Shown piece after piece: positions 21,544 to 34,575 of a stretch of DNA of 64,000 nucleotides. Made by a program: the position numbers and the translations under genes. Every line of letters begins with the position of its first letter. The first letter of the stretch is position 1. The stretch is from Galerina marginata (taxonomy: Eukaryota > Basidiomycota > Agaricomycetes > Agaricales > Galerinaceae): NCBI GenBank assembly GCA_023014335.1, contig JAECYW010000002.1, positions 3,410,001 to 3,474,000 on the forward strand, written 5' to 3'. A model generated the notes under the pieces. The model saw nothing but the letters and a program-made list of their open reading frames with translations. It was not told the origin of the DNA and searched no databases.

Positions 21544-22556
21544 ACTGGTGGCTACCACTTTTATCATATAAATAAGGTAAGTGCCTATAGCTCCCTGTGT
21601 ATCTATCCACAGTCTTTATGATAGATCTCATTCCTGTTACCATGCAATTTCATTAGGCGATTTCATTATTTACCAAGGGAAATTTCATTTTTTTTCATTA
21701 AAGTCATGGTTGGTTATGAAAATCTCATTTCATTGTCAGTGCGATATCTTTGACAATTTCATAACTATTGTCAGGATATTTCATTGTGATATTTCATACT
21801 TTCCTGTGGCGACTTTTCATAGCAATTTCATAACTGTTTGGCTGATGATTTTCATAAATATTTCATAAATTTACCTAATGATTTCATAGGAATTCTGGGC
21901 TATTTCATAACTTTGCCATAGGAAATTTCTTTAAGGTTTTCATTAATTCTAGGCAACTATTTACTATATTATTTATTGGAGATATTGTTGTTTTAATTAT
22001 GAAATTGTTGTTGTTTGGTGTTTGCCTGCCTGTGGGGGCTAGTGGGCCCTATTTCTAATAAACTTTGGATTTGAGGCCAGAATATGAGCCTAACAGAGGT
22101 CAAAAGACAGGTAAAAGCCATTTATAAGTCACACAAACATATTACATAATCGCATCAAATAGTAAATACAGTATATAAATGACTATATTTTGAAAATCGC
22201 AATGATATTGGCCAAGCAGCTAATGAAAATCGCAATGATATTGCCTAGGTAGCTAATGAAAATCGCAATGATATTGTCTAAGCAGCTAATGAAAATCGCA
22301 ATGATATTGGCCAAGCAGCTAATGAAATTGCTAATGATATAGCCTTGGAAAGATATGAAATTGATAATGAAAAATCCAGGCTAGCTTATGATTGAGGTCT
22401 AAGGCCTTGCCTACATTTAATGAAAAAAGCGCAGGCTTTATGAGAATGATTATCCATGGTAACAGGAATGAGATCTATCATAAAGACTGTGGATAGATAC
22501 ACAGGGAGCTATAGGCACTTACCTTGTTTTTATGATAAATAGTGGTAGCCACTAGT
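21544..22556. mobile_element. Element F: ~1.0-kb DNA element with ~100-bp TIRs
   Basis: Left end ACTGGTGGCTACCACTTTTA and right end its inverse (AGTGGTAGCCACTAGT). The match continues for about 100 bp through GGAATGAGATCTATCATAAA and GGATAGATACACAGGGAGC. The interior holds a 33-bp repeat, four units at about 22190-22325 encoding NENRNDIGQAA, with in-frame TAG and TAA in two units where others have CAA. The left half shows related words on the opposite strand, so F may be largely palindromic. No transposase was recognised, so it is probably non-autonomous. Confidence 0.7.
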
Positions 22557-22962
22557 GCCTTATCCCCGCATCTGCTTATTCCTTTTGCTGGTATGGGTTT
22601 CGGGTTGTCAAGGCGCGGGTGGGTGAAGGTTTTCGGGTCGGGTCTGGGTTCTGAAGTGGGCGTCGGGTTTGGAAGGCAGAGAGAGTGCAGCAGCTGCGGC
22701 TGCCAGGAGATGTGCGGGCAGGCTTCGGTTTGCCCAAACGTGGATGTGCGGCGCTTCTGGGTGGTGGTCCGTCCCCCTCGGCTAAGGCCTGGCGCACGAG
22801 GACGCCGTTGGAAGGATTCGGAAGAAGTGGATGGGTTCGGGTTCGGTTTGGGGATTAGTAGTTTACTGCGCGCTTTCGACCGGGGATTTGTATTAGTTAG
22901 GCGACCGGACTGCTTTCGCGCACCGGTATATAAATTGTTGATTTAAAAAAAAAAAAAAAAAA
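22557..22962 (+). mobile_element. LINE 3' UTR fragment, copy 3 (plus)
   Basis: Aligns with 18443-18870 of copy 1 (CGCATCTGCTTAT, GGGTGAAGGTTTTCGGGTCGG) and ends in about 18 A residues at 22962. It has only 3' UTR. It lies back to back with copy 2 around element F and ends inside copia integrase. Confidence 0.85.
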
Positions 22963-23561
22963 GGATGATAAAGCTGGAGAGTACATGTCTGCTGCCTTCA
23001 TTAAATTCACTGAACAATGTGGCATTGTGCGTCGTCATACTACACGCAACCGCCCTCAGATGAATGGAGTTGCAGAACGTGCCAACCGCACTATGGCAGA
23101 TGATATCACTGCTATGCTCACTGAAAGTCGCATGCCAGCCTCATTTTGGGGTAAATGCCTTGAAGCATATGTGCATGTCAAAAACAGGATTCCTACTGCT
23201 CCATTGCCAGATAAAACTCCTTATGAGGCATGGTTCAAGAAGAAACCTGATGTGAGCCATTTGCGGGTTTGGGGGTGCACTGCTTATGTGTACATACAGA
23301 GGGATAAGCGAAAATCACTTCAGTCACATATGGAGAAATGTGTATTTGTTGGTTACCCTTCTGGGTATAAAGGTTGGGAATTCTACAATCCTACCACCAA
23401 AAAGTATATCATATCTGAATGTGCTGAATTTGATGAACGCCATTTTCCTGGCTTGTCCAAAACTGGACCAATGCCACAAATTGACCTTCAGCCTCCACAT
23501 TCTCATTCTTCAGAGGATGATTCTGTTGCACCTTTGCCCAATTTTGGGGGGGATGACTTGG
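22963..23561 (+). pseudogene. Ty1/copia pol, part 1: integrase core and C-terminal region
   Basis: The frame (DDKAGEYMSAAFIKFTEQCG) gives the end of the integrase core (HTTRNRPQMNGVAERANRT, with the catalytic E) followed by the typical copia block LRVWGCTAYVYI and CVFVGYPSGYKGWEFYNP. The upstream gag, protease and first integrase residues are missing because a LINE poly(A) precedes it. The frame is cut at ...PNFGGDDL by Helentron-like element H4. Confidence 0.9.
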
Positions 23562-23639
23562 TTAGAGGCCATTGCTTTGCATGGCAAAAAACGAGTTCTT
23601 TTTATGTTGCTTTTAGTATAATGTCTTTTGGCCATTGTA

Positions 23640-25378
23640 GTTAGGTCAATATACAGGATATTCTAGTCCAGATCATTAGACTTTTGGTGTTTATATCCTG
23701 TTTCTGTGATTATTAACTGAAATAATGGAAAAAAATACAATGGTTTGAAAGAATACTTCAAAACTGTTAAAAGACTCCCAAAACCCAATCAAGACTGCTC
23801 TAAACCTGTCCAGATTGGTTTTGTGCAGTCTCAGTCTTAGGATTTTGGACAAAGGCCAGCTTTTTAACCTCTATTTTTATTACCTGTAATTTTTTAAAGT
23901 TAGATTGTTACTGTCAATGAAATCAATTGACAGATGGATAATTAATTAGCTAGAATTTGAATAAAAGAAAATGTGAAAAAGACTTTATTGTATTTGTAAA
24001 TGTATTCCCATAAAAGCCTGAATTTTTTACTTTTTTTTGATGCCACAACTGTGAGAATCAGAGGAAAAATGGTCAAGATAGAGCTAAAAAATACTTTGTC
24101 TGCACAGTAATGTGGCTGTGCTAAGTATAAATGCCTTTTGAGAGAAAGACATTTATTTTATAATTTTTTGGCACTCAAACCCAGAGAAATTGGCTTAGAA
24201 TTGACTAAAAAACAGCAGAAAAAATGATATAAATTCAATTTTGAAGAAGTCACATGACTTGATTGTATTTGTACATGTATTTTCTTAAAGCCTAAATTTT
24301 TCTGGTTTTTTTGATACCAAAATCATGAAAATCGGACAAGAAATGACGAAGATAAAGCCAAAAAAACACTTTGCTTGCAAATGTGGCTGTGTCAGTCAGA
24401 GCACCGGGGCCCGGTGCTCTGACACAGCCACCACCAAAACCTAACCCTAGCTCATAAGTTGTATTTTGCTCATATCTCAATCGTTTCTTGATCAATTATT
24501 ATGATTTTATAACCAAAAAAAAGGTAAAAATCAACGCTTTAAATATAGATACATAGACAAATCAACAATAATAAACAAAACCAAATAACACATCTAAAAA
24601 TGTTTATTTTACCTATATTTCAATCAGTTTCTAACTGATTCTGCTGATTTTAAAAGTCAACAAACCTTAAAAATTAGAGTTTCAAGGGACTGTGGATGCT
24701 AAAGTCAACAGTGCCTGACACAGCCACAGTTTTTCTTACAAAGCAGTTGAAATCAGAAGCATTGATTTGAAAACAATTGAGATATGTTTCAAATGCTAGG
24801 GTTAGGTCTTAGGAGCACCGGGGCCCCGGTGCTCTGACACAGCCACATTGAGACCTAACCCTAAAAAAACAAAATCACATGACACATGTCACATTGTTAT
24901 AAACTGCCAGCTCATCGCTTCTCTTCTTCTTCTTTACCAGCATACCAGTCATCCCGGATAGGCTGGCAGTGTACCTCTTTTGAGAGCAATACCATGGTAT
25001 GCTGGTCAAGATATTCTACTAACTGTTGTTTCTCTTTTCCTAGGTTTCTTTTACCTTTGTTTTAGGCTATACCAGTGCTTTGCTGGCACTTTTTTTGGCC
25101 TTTGACATAGTTTTTTGTCTTTTTTGTGTCCTTTGTGTAATGCTAGGCTGAATTCAGAAGAGAGACCTAAGATTTGGGTACTTTTACAGGTATATATCCT
25201 CTTTTCCTAGTATCACATATTAGTTGATTGTTTATAGGCTAGAATAGGGTTTCTAGTGTGCTTTTTGAGTGTTTTTGGTAGGCTAGAGTACTCTAAGCAG
25301 TCTATAATAGTTAGTTTAGAATTCATATTTGCTTTGCAAAAGAATGTTCGCCATAGTGCCCAGTAGCGCTACACTTGG
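23640..25378. other. AT-rich interior of H4, no gene recognised
   Basis: Holds two diverged copies of the Helentron internal word GATACCAAAATCATGAAAAT (near 24050 and 24315), two strong hairpins (24382-24431 and 24811-24833) and five GTGGCTGTG/CACAGCCAC words. ORFs are short and low-complexity. Confidence 0.6.
24382..24431. repeat. GTGGCTGTG-bounded hairpin, GC-rich type
   Basis: GTGGCTGTGTCAG on the left pairs with CTGACACAGCCAC on the right, around a 23-base palindrome beginning AGAGCACCGGGG and ending CCGGTGCTCT. The left arm has one extra TCAG. A second copy of the inner palindrome (GAGCACCGGGG / CCCCGGTGCTC) is at 24811-24833, followed by TGACACAGCCAC. Confidence 0.9.
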
Positions 25379-25758
25379 TCAGAGGCCATTGCTGCGCATG
25401 GCAAAAACAAGTTCTTACTTTGTGGGTGCATGTTACGACATAAATATATGTTAAATAAGTAAATAATGTATAGTCCGCTCAAATCTGAACCGATTGGGAT
25501 GATCTTATACTCAAAAAAAGCAGAAAAATGAGGCGGATCTAACAAGCCTAAAACGGCCTGGTCACGTGACCAGGAAGGCCCTGATTTTTACGAATTTTTT
25601 GATACCAAGATCATCAAAATTGGCCCAGTAATGGCTGAGATACAGAAACCATGCAGGGTCACTGTATGAGTGGGAGAATTTCCAACCATTGCGTTAGGAA
25701 TGTTTTCTGCCTGCTATGCAGGCCGGAAAACAAGTTCTTTTACTACGTAAGAACTTGT
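25379..25758 (-). mobile_element. Non-autonomous Helentron-like element H3 (380 bp)
   Basis: Same structure as H1: hairpin GCCATGCGCAGCAATGGC plus CTCTGA at the 3' end (25379) and ACAAGTTCTTAC at the 5' end (25758). It differs from H1 by a few substitutions and a ~20-bp insertion (GGTCACGTGACC) near 25560. It sits inside H4. Confidence 0.75.
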
Positions 25759-26576
25759 AACAAAAGATCTAACCCTAACTTAGGTTTTTAAACACAAAAG
25801 CTAAAAATAGCCCATAGCAATGCACATCACACAGCCAAAGGGAATGATATTTAATCACGTTACAGACAAAACCTAACCTTAGTTTAGGTGTCCAGGAACA
25901 AAAGCTAAAAATAGACCCTAGCAACGGACATCAGACAACCATTCCCATGGTCAATAATGATTTTGACACTATTAGAAAAGTTTATAGACTTTTAATTCAG
26001 GGTCGCTCACGAAAAATGAAGCAGTGGGAGAATTTCCAACGTTCGTGCACTTCAGGATCCTCTTTTGGAGTACCTATTAGGTAGGGTAAATTCCTATGTT
26101 TTACCCTACCTAATAGGTAGTGGAAAAAGATTTTTTCAAAACAAATTGTTTTTAAAACATTTTTTAGAAACATTTTTTATCAAAAGATTTTTGAGTGACC
26201 CCCCAGCTAAAACTCAAAACATTTTCTAGTATCAAAACATATTTCCAAAAAAATGATATGGGGTGCCAGGGGTCCTTGTTTTTCTGATGAATTTTTCTGC
26301 GCTTCTGGTGGATTTTTTGGGGTGAAATATATATGTATAGGCTGCATTTTTGAGGGGTATTCTGTACAAATATTAGACAAACAAAAAAAAAAGCATTACA
26401 TATACCCCTAGAAATTAGCTAGGGTTTTTATTTTTACAGAAATCTCACATGTAGTATGTATTACCAGGAATTTTTCTATATATACAGCCTGGATTTTCAC
26501 TAAATATTTACCAGAAATTGCTCAAAATTCTCTATATATATGCCTTCAAATTCTCCTATATATAGCTTAGAATCTT

Positions 26577-29500
26577 CACTTCAGTGACCCACCAAACATA
26601 ACCTACTAGGTTGATTAATTTCTGATAGAAAATACAATCTAGAGGAGGCTCTGAAACATTTTTTAGAAACATTTTTAAGCCAAATATTTCTGTAGAATAA
26701 ATATTTGTTTTCTCAAATGCAATAATGTTTTTGTGACATCTAAAAATGTTTTGTTCTTAGAAAATATATTTATTGCTGATATGGTGGCAGGGGTCCTTCT
26801 ACTAAAATATTTTCTGGGCATTTTTATAAAAAATTACCTATATACCATATGTAGGATTAGTTTCAAATGTAAAGTAGATATATGAGTAGATAGACAAGTA
26901 ATTCAATATACTGACATTCAAAAATATTATAAATTGTTGAAAAAAAAAAAAAAATCTCTATAATGAAAATTCCCAAACCAGATTGACCATCAAATGATTT
27001 GACCAGTTACAAAATGCAATAGGAATGGTTCATATATACTGCATTATATAGGGGTGAAAGAAATAGATGTTTTATAAAATATCAAAATGTTAAAAATGTT
27101 AAAATGGTGAAAAACTGAGCAATTTAAAGAGTAATATCTCTTAATTTTAACATCATCTTGTAACTCTGAATTTTCTTGATTTTCTGATGTTTAAATCAGG
27201 GTAATCGGATAAAAACTGAGCAAATTATAGTCAAATTACATTTCAAAAGAGAAGAGTTCAAAAGTGTATTTTGTGTTTTTCTTGGCAAGTAAGGCACCAA
27301 ATCACATGATACTAACAGATTCCAGATCAGAAAAAATAGCTCTATAATTTCTATTAATAGACCCTGACCTGAAAATGCCTTTTTTGAAACTAGTTCTATT
27401 TATAGATCAGACTCAAATTTATGAACTATTTTTATACTCTTGCTCTAATCTAAGCTGTTTCTATTAATAGATTAATGCTTAGACCTTCTGTGTAATAATC
27501 TCTTTATAAACTATTTTTAGACACCAACTGTAGCTTTGAATTTTAGAACAAATTTCTATTTATAGATAAGAGGTACAAAGTCACATGACACTAACAGATT
27601 TGGCTTAGAAAAACAGCTTCAAATTGTCTATTTATAGATTAACCCAAATTTATAAACATGCTTATACTTCAGTTATGGATTTCTATTTATAGATTAAACC
27701 TACATTCATAAACTCTCTTCTATGCTCCTATCTAATATCAACTTTTTCTATTTATAGATGAAATTTTATCTAAAAATATTAGTGAATTTATTAACTATTT
27801 ATAGACATCAACTAATACTAACATAACTTATTAATCAGATATATAAACTTAATGCAGTTCTATTTTTAGAAGTTTGTCTATTTTTAAACTAAAACCTTAA
27901 TATATTTTGGAATTCTTTCTATTTTTAGCTGGACCCTGAAATTTCTTTTTGGAAACTATTTCTATTTATGGACTTATCAGCTATTTTTAGAACAATCTTG
28001 TTTTGCTTATATCTCACTGAGGAATGTCAATATTAATATGATATAACTTGTAAAATAATTTAAAAATATATTACTTTCTTTTTAGATGCTCCTTCCTTTT
28101 TGGGAAATTTTCCCATCTGCCAAATCTGATTTCAAGAAGCCTGATAACGATTTTGATACAGTCTATATCTCAATAATGAATAAAGATAAAATTATAATTT
28201 AAATAGATTTGAAATCACCCTGATGAGTAGTACAACTTTTGTTATCAGCACAGCCACATCCAATCACTTTTGGAAATTGCATTTATTTACATAAAGCATT
28301 GATTGATCAGTTTGCTATTTAAAGCACCTCAAACAGTTGGATATGCCATAATTTAATGAAATTCAACATAAAATAAACCCAGCCCAGTGCAGGTATATGC
28401 TCTTTTATAATCTTTCAATTCAGGCTGATAGTCTAGACTATATGTGCTTAGTGCGTTTAGTAATTAGGTCATTCTTTCCTGCTTTGGCTCTTCTTTGTTT
28501 GGCTCAATAAGTCTATATAATAAGCATATGCTGAGATTGAATCCTTGATCTTGGGATATAATCTCTGGCTGACATAATTCAATTCAATTTGAACATGTCA
28601 AATCAAAACAGCCAGCCGAGGCCTATATGTTTGAGGTAAACTCAGTATCACTGTCTGAACACTTGAAAAAAACTAGCTATGTGATACATAGCATACTTAA
28701 TGTAGATTAAAGCTCTGCTCGGATATTTGAGAGTGAGCACCAAGCTAATTTCCAGTGTTAGAACACCACCAAATGCCCCTTAATCTTGCTGTAATCCTGG
28801 TCATACATCTTGTGTCATACCTACAGATCAGAATTACTACCATATATAAAACCAAGTGACTGAACTATCTATCAATTGTTCAGTTATTCTGGTTATTGGT
28901 GTAACTGGTTTCAGTGTGGTTTTTGACCAACTTACAACTTGTCTTGCCAGTACTCTGGATAACATCTTGCCAAAGACTATCAATCCCTCAGCTGTGTATT
29001 CCATGGCTTGACTGCTATAATCCATTTCTTCAAACCTCTCTCTCAAGATAAGCTGACAGCTAAAGTATTGTCATGAATCTGACACAGGACTAGATCATTC
29101 TGAAAGCAAATAGCATAAGTGTTTGTGTTAACTTTGAAGATCCAATGCTATAGCATTGTATTTCTAATAAGTCACAGCAAAGATGAGGGCACAGCCACAA
29201 GTGGAGGTAAAAGAGGCATATCTTATATAATCAGTGGAGTGTTGGGCTTGACATCCCAGCCCTCCAGACACAATCACCTAGCCCTTTATAGACATTCACA
29301 TGTTTGTAGCTAGTTCATCATTATATTTCATCAGCATCGTCCAAGCCCAGAACCAGCTCCAGACATTCTTAGCTTCAGCTGGCCACTTCATCAGACATAA
29401 AATGTAAAGTGTACTTAGGTATGTGATGGTGACAATAGCGGAAGTAATGCCAATACAAAGAGTAGAAATCAGAGCACAGCCACAAGCAAAAATAAATCCA

Positions 29501-31142
29501 TTTGGGTTTGTTTTCCTTTATATTAGCTTAAATATAGATTCAAGTTTTAAATGTATAGTCATATCCAAAAATAAATAGCCTGACTAACTGAGAAATTAAT
29601 CAAATAAAAATAAATTTCCAAAAGTGATTGGATGTGGCTGTGCCGATAACAAAAGTTGTACTACTCATCAAGGCAATTTCAAATCTATTTAAATTATAAT
29701 TTTATCCTTATTGCTTATTGAGATATAAACTGCATCAAAATCGTTATCAGGCTTCTTGAAACCAGATTTAGCAGATGGGAAAATTTTCCAAAAGGGAAAG
29801 AGCATCTCAAAAAAAAGTAATATATTTTTAAACTATTTTACAATTTAAATCATATTAATATTTACATTTTTCAGTGAGATATGGGCAAAACGAGACTTGT
29901 TCTAAAAGTAGCTGATAAGACTATAAATAGAAATAGTTTCCAAAAAGAAATTTCAGGGTCCAGCTAAAAAATAAAAATAATTCCAAAATATTTCAAGATC
30001 TTAGTTTTAAAAATAGACATACTTCTAAAAATAGAATGGCATTAAGTTTATATACCCAATTAATAAGTTATAAATAGAAACATTGATAAAATTTGGAATT
30101 GATAGTTGGTGTCTAAAAATAGTTTCTAAAAGACTAATCTATAAATAGAAACAGGGTCAAAATTTGAAGTTGTATTTTGTGTCTAAAAATAGTTTATAAG
30201 AGATTATTATACAGAAGGTCTAAGCATTAATCTATTAATAGAAACAGCTTAAATTAGAGCAGGGAATAAAAATAGTTCATAAATTTGAGTCTGATCTATA
30301 AATAGAACTAGTTTCAAAAAAGGCATTTTCAGGTCAGGGTCTATTAATAGAAAATATAGAGCTATTTTTTTGGACCCAGAATCTGTTAGTATCATGTGAC
30401 TTGGTGGCTTATTTGCCAAGAAAAACACAAAATACACTTTTGAATGCTTCTTTTTTGAAATATAATTTGACTATAATTTGCTCAGTTTTTATCCAATTGC
30501 TTTGATTTAAATATCAGAAAATTAAAAAAAAATTCAGAGCTACAAGATGATGTTAAAATTAGGAGATATTACTCTTTAAATTGCTCAGTTTTTCACCATT
30601 TTAACATTTTTAACATTTTGATATTTTATATAAAACATCTATTTTTTTCACCTCTATATAATGCAGTATATATCAACCATTCCTATTGCATTTTGTAACT
30701 GGCCAAATCATTTGATGGTCAATTTGATTTGGGAATTTTTATTATTTAGATTTTTTTTTTCAATTTATAATATTTTAGAATATCAGTATATTTAATTACT
30801 TGTTTATCTACTCATATATCTACTTTACATTTGAAACTAATCCTACATACACTACAATATTGATAAATCTATATTGTATAGATAATTTTTTATAGAAATG
30901 CCCAGAAAATATTTTAGTAGAAGGACCCCTGCCACCATATCAACAATAAATATATTTTCTAAGAACAAAACATTTCTGGATGTCACAAAAACATTATTGC
31001 ATTTGAGAAAACAAATATTTATTCTACAGAAATATTTGGCTTAAAAATGTTTCTGAAAAATGTTTCAGAGCCTCCTCTAGATTGTATTTTCTATCAGAAA
31101 TTAATCAACCTAGTAGGTTATGTTTGGTGGGTCACTGAAGTG
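26577..31142. mobile_element. Element B: long-inverted-repeat transposon (4.57 kb) nested in A
   Basis: Ends CACTTCAGTGACCCACC and its inverse, with a perfect 8-bp target duplication AGAATCTT (26569-26576 and 31143-31150). The two arms (26577-28290 and about 29590-31142) are inverse copies of 1.6-1.7 kb and look about 95% identical near the ends. The arms carry many TCTATTTATAGA-like words. The core (28300-29590) has only short ORFs. The 8-bp duplication fits hAT or KDZ/Zisupton-type transposition. Confidence 0.85.
28300..29590. other. Unique core of element B, no gene recognised
   Basis: The longest frames are about 65-70 codons without family resemblance. Two CACAGCCACAAG words lie at about 29187 and 29474, and one more in each flanking arm. 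Confidence 0.6.
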
Positions 31143-31759
31143 AGAATCTTCATATATATGCCTATAGTTTTCTATATATATAGGTTGGATTTTTAGCACT
31201 TTAATCATAGCTGCATATGAGGTATCTATTAGGTTAATTAATTCCTAATAGAACATGTAGAATATAGAAGTAGACAGAAAATGAATTTTGGAAAAATATA
31301 AATTGTAAAAATGTTTTGAAAAATGTTTTACAATAAAATGTTTTACAATAAAATGTTTTTGTCACAAAACATTTTATATTATTTTGGCAGTGCCAGAAGT
31401 TCTAAAATTTACGGTATAAAGAGCAAATTTTTTAGAATATAATATCAAGTATTTCTATTTTTAGACCTAGACCCTGAGAAATCTTTATTTAGAACTATTT
31501 CTATTTTTAAATTTTGACCCTGAATTTCCTTTTTTAGAAAGTAAGCCTAGTTTTCATCTATCTCTAAAATTGGTTTTTAGAACTAATTCTATTTTTAGAT
31601 CATGATTTTGAAATTTCCTTTTCTAGTAATCTTTAGATCTTGCCAACTATTTTTAGAACCAATCATAGGATTGGTCTATTTTTAGAAAATTACTTACTAT
31701 ATCAGACAATTATACTTGACTATATTATAATTCAATTAATTCTTAATAGTTTTCAGCTA

Positions 31760-33240
31760 TATAGCTTTTTATTAAGTCATTATCCATTGATAGAGTAATT
31801 AAACATAATTATATAGGTAATAAATATCTGATAATTTCCACAGCTGCAAGATTTAGCCACTCTATTTTTTTGTTTGCTCACTAGGAAAATACACAGGTCA
31901 GATGTGTTAAGACTGAGTCTAACATTCCAAGATTCCGAGATTCCAATAGAACACTGAATGCGGAACCAGATGGACAGGGCTTTGGCCTCAGCTATAAACT
32001 GTGCCTAGCCCAACAATGTGCCCCAATTTATGATCAGGAGACTGGAGGGTCAGCACCTCACCCTAAGGCATATCTCGGAGGTGAATGACTTAGATAGATT
32101 GAGAGTGATGAAATGCAGAGGTTATAGGGGTAGATAAACTAATATTCAGACTGAAGTCCTAAGGTGTAATTACAAGTCTTTAAATATAAGAGCAAAGTTG
32201 TTCCCAACTCCACAACTCCAAAACTTGGGAAGATCTCAGTAAGATATACTACAGAAAGAAGCCTCGGGGCCTGATCCTTACCAACATGAGGATAACATGA
32301 GGATTGTGTGGGAAGGGATGAACAATTCTGAGAAGTAGAAGGGAGAGAGTCCATCTGCATTCTGGTCGGAATGACGGATTGACAATCCATTTAGACCAGT
32401 GACATACTATCAGAGCAAGATAGAGCAATGTTCTGCTTTTACTATGAGTTTAGACCAAGTCTATCTCAATCTGTTTCTCTAATCTGAATGCATTTAGTTT
32501 ACCTGAGGTGCTTGCTTAAGCTCACTACCCTTGTGTCTGATGCATCTGCAGGCTATTTTTAAGGATTACATCTATACTATCTTCTATAAGCCAAACTCTG
32601 AGTATACTGTAGCTTCAGTTTATGTGCTTAAGCAGTAAAAAAAACACACACAGCATCTGCTTTAGCTATAAGCTATTATGCTAGAGTATTATCCACTATC
32701 TATATAGTGTTTTTTGTAAGCATATCTAACTAATCTCAATCCAGCAATTTATTATCTACTAGCCAGACATTTGTATTGCTCTGAATAAGATCAGTGATCT
32801 ATGTTTTATGCGCATAGGCTGTTAAAAAGAGAAAAATACATCAATCTATTCTATCCACATTATGCTCAAGAGTGAGATAGTTACCAGTTGGCTTTACTAG
32901 AATAGAGTGTTCCTTTTTAGACCACATTATAGAATTTCAAAGTGCCAGTTGTTGCTGTAGTGCCTGGATTACTTTGATGGGAATCCAAAATCCAATCGTA
33001 GGTTATTAGGAATTTACTATGTACTATTTTGCCAATTCTACGGTAAGAACACATGATTTGGCAGAATTCAAACAGCTTGCTGGATATTTTGCATTCTCTG
33101 CAAAATAGTCAGAGGGGGCAATACTATGCAAAAATAGCAGCAGAATTCAATAACTTATGATCTTCAAATATTTCTAGCATGATGAGGATTAATAGCTATA
33201 GGTATAAACAAAGCTTTGTTTGAATACTACAAAAGAGCTG
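31760..33240. other. Unique core of element A, no gene recognised
   Basis: One frame of 83 codons on minus (32390-32139) is the longest; its composition is unremarkable. No transposase catalytic pattern is visible. Confidence 0.6.
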
Positions 33241-34534
33241 AATTTTAGAATTATTATTCAATTTTTTTCATTCAAAACTATTAAGAATTAATTGAATTAT
33301 AATATAGTCAAGTATAATTGCCTGATATAGTAAGTAATTTTCTAAAAATAGACCAATCCTATGATTGGTTCTAAAAATAGTTGGCAAGATCTAAAGATTA
33401 CTAGAAAAGGAAATTTCAAAATCATGATCTAAAAATAGAATTAGTTCTAAAAACCAATTTTAGAGATAGATGAAAACTAGGCTTACTTTCTAAAAAAGGA
33501 AATTCAGGGTCAAAATTTAAAAATAGAAATAGTTCTAAATAAAGATTTCTCAGGGTCTAGGTCTAAAAATAGAAATACTTGATATTATATTCTAAAAAAT
33601 TTGCTCTTTATACCGTAAATTTTAGAACTTCTGGCACTGCCAAAATAATATAAAATGTTTTGTGACAAAAACATTTTATTGTAAAACATTTTATTGTAAA
33701 ACATTTTTCAAAACATTTTTACAATTTATATTTTTCCAAAATTCATTTTCTGTCTACTTCTATATTCTACATGTTCTATTAGGAATTAATTAACCTAATA
33801 GATACCTCATATGCAGCTATGATTAAAGTGCTAAAAATCCAACCCATATATATAGAAAACTATAGGCATATATATGAAGATTCTAAGCTATATATAGGAG
33901 AATTTGAAGGCATATATATAGAGAATTTTGAGCAATTTCTGGTAAATATTTAGTGAAAATCCAGGCTGTATATATAGAAAAATTCCTGGTAATACATACT
34001 ACATGTGAGATTTCTGTAAAAATAAAAACCCTAGCTAATTTCTAGGGGTATATGTAATGCTTTTTTTTTTGTTTGTCTAATATTTGTACAGAATACCCCT
34101 CAAAAATGCAGCCTATACATATATATTTTACCCCAAAAAATCCACCAGAAGCGCAGAAAAATTCATCAGAAAAACAAGGACCCCTGGCACCCCATATCAT
34201 TTTTTTGGAAATATGTTTTGATACTAGAAAATGTTTTGAGTTTTAGCTGGGGGGTCACTCAAAAATCCTTTGATAAAAAATGTTTCTAAAAAATGTTTTA
34301 AAAACAATTTGTTTTGAAAAAATCTTTTGATAAAAAATGTTTCTAAAAAATGTTTTAAAAACAATTTGTTTTGAAAAAATGTTTTTCCACTACCTATTAG
34401 GTAGGGTAAAACATAGGAATTTACCCTACCTAATAGGTACTCCAAAAGGGGATCCTGAAGTGGTTCGTGTTAGAAACCATTTCCTTCTGCTATCAAGTGT
34501 GGAAAACGAGTTCTTTTACTACGTAAGAACTCGT

Positions 34535-34575
34535 AAAAATCCAACTACACCTCAAATTCACCCTCCTGCACCACC
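34535..34575 (+). pseudogene. Ty1/copia pol, part 2: short proline-rich segment between two insertions
   Basis: Encodes NPTTPQIHPPAPP, the proline-rich linker between integrase and reverse transcriptase. It lies between the 5' end of H4 and a LINE poly(T). Confidence 0.75.

Larger units (their letters stand above)
26048..34462. mobile_element. Element A: long-inverted-repeat transposon (3.8 kb without B)
   Basis: Ends CACTTCAGGATCC and GGATCCTGAAGTG, flanked by the direct repeat GTTCGTG (26041-26047 and 34463-34469). Removing B joins 26576 to 31151. The left arm is then a near-perfect inverse of 33240-34462 over about 1.15 kb, including GTACCTATTAGGTAGGGTAA, GGGGTGCCAGGGGTCC and TATATATAGCTTAGAATCTT. 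The unique core is about 31760-33240 with no ORF of note. It is probably non-autonomous and related to B and D by TIR and subterminal block. Confidence 0.8.
23562..34534 (-). mobile_element. Helentron-like element H4 inserted in copia (contains A, B and H3)
   Basis: The 3' end at 23562 carries the hairpin GCCATGCAAAGCAATGGC (minus) and CTCTAA. The 5' end at 34513-34534 carries ACGAGTTCTTACGTAG. Both outer flanks are copia coding sequence (GGDD on the left, PTTPQIHPPAPP on the right), which fixes the borders. Inside are older sequence (23640-25378), the short copy H3, and the long-inverted-repeat elements A and B. No RepHel ORF lies inside, so it is non-autonomous. The GAGTTCTT termini match the autonomous element starting at 37092 more closely than the AAGTTCTT termini of H1-H3 do. 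Confidence 0.7.
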
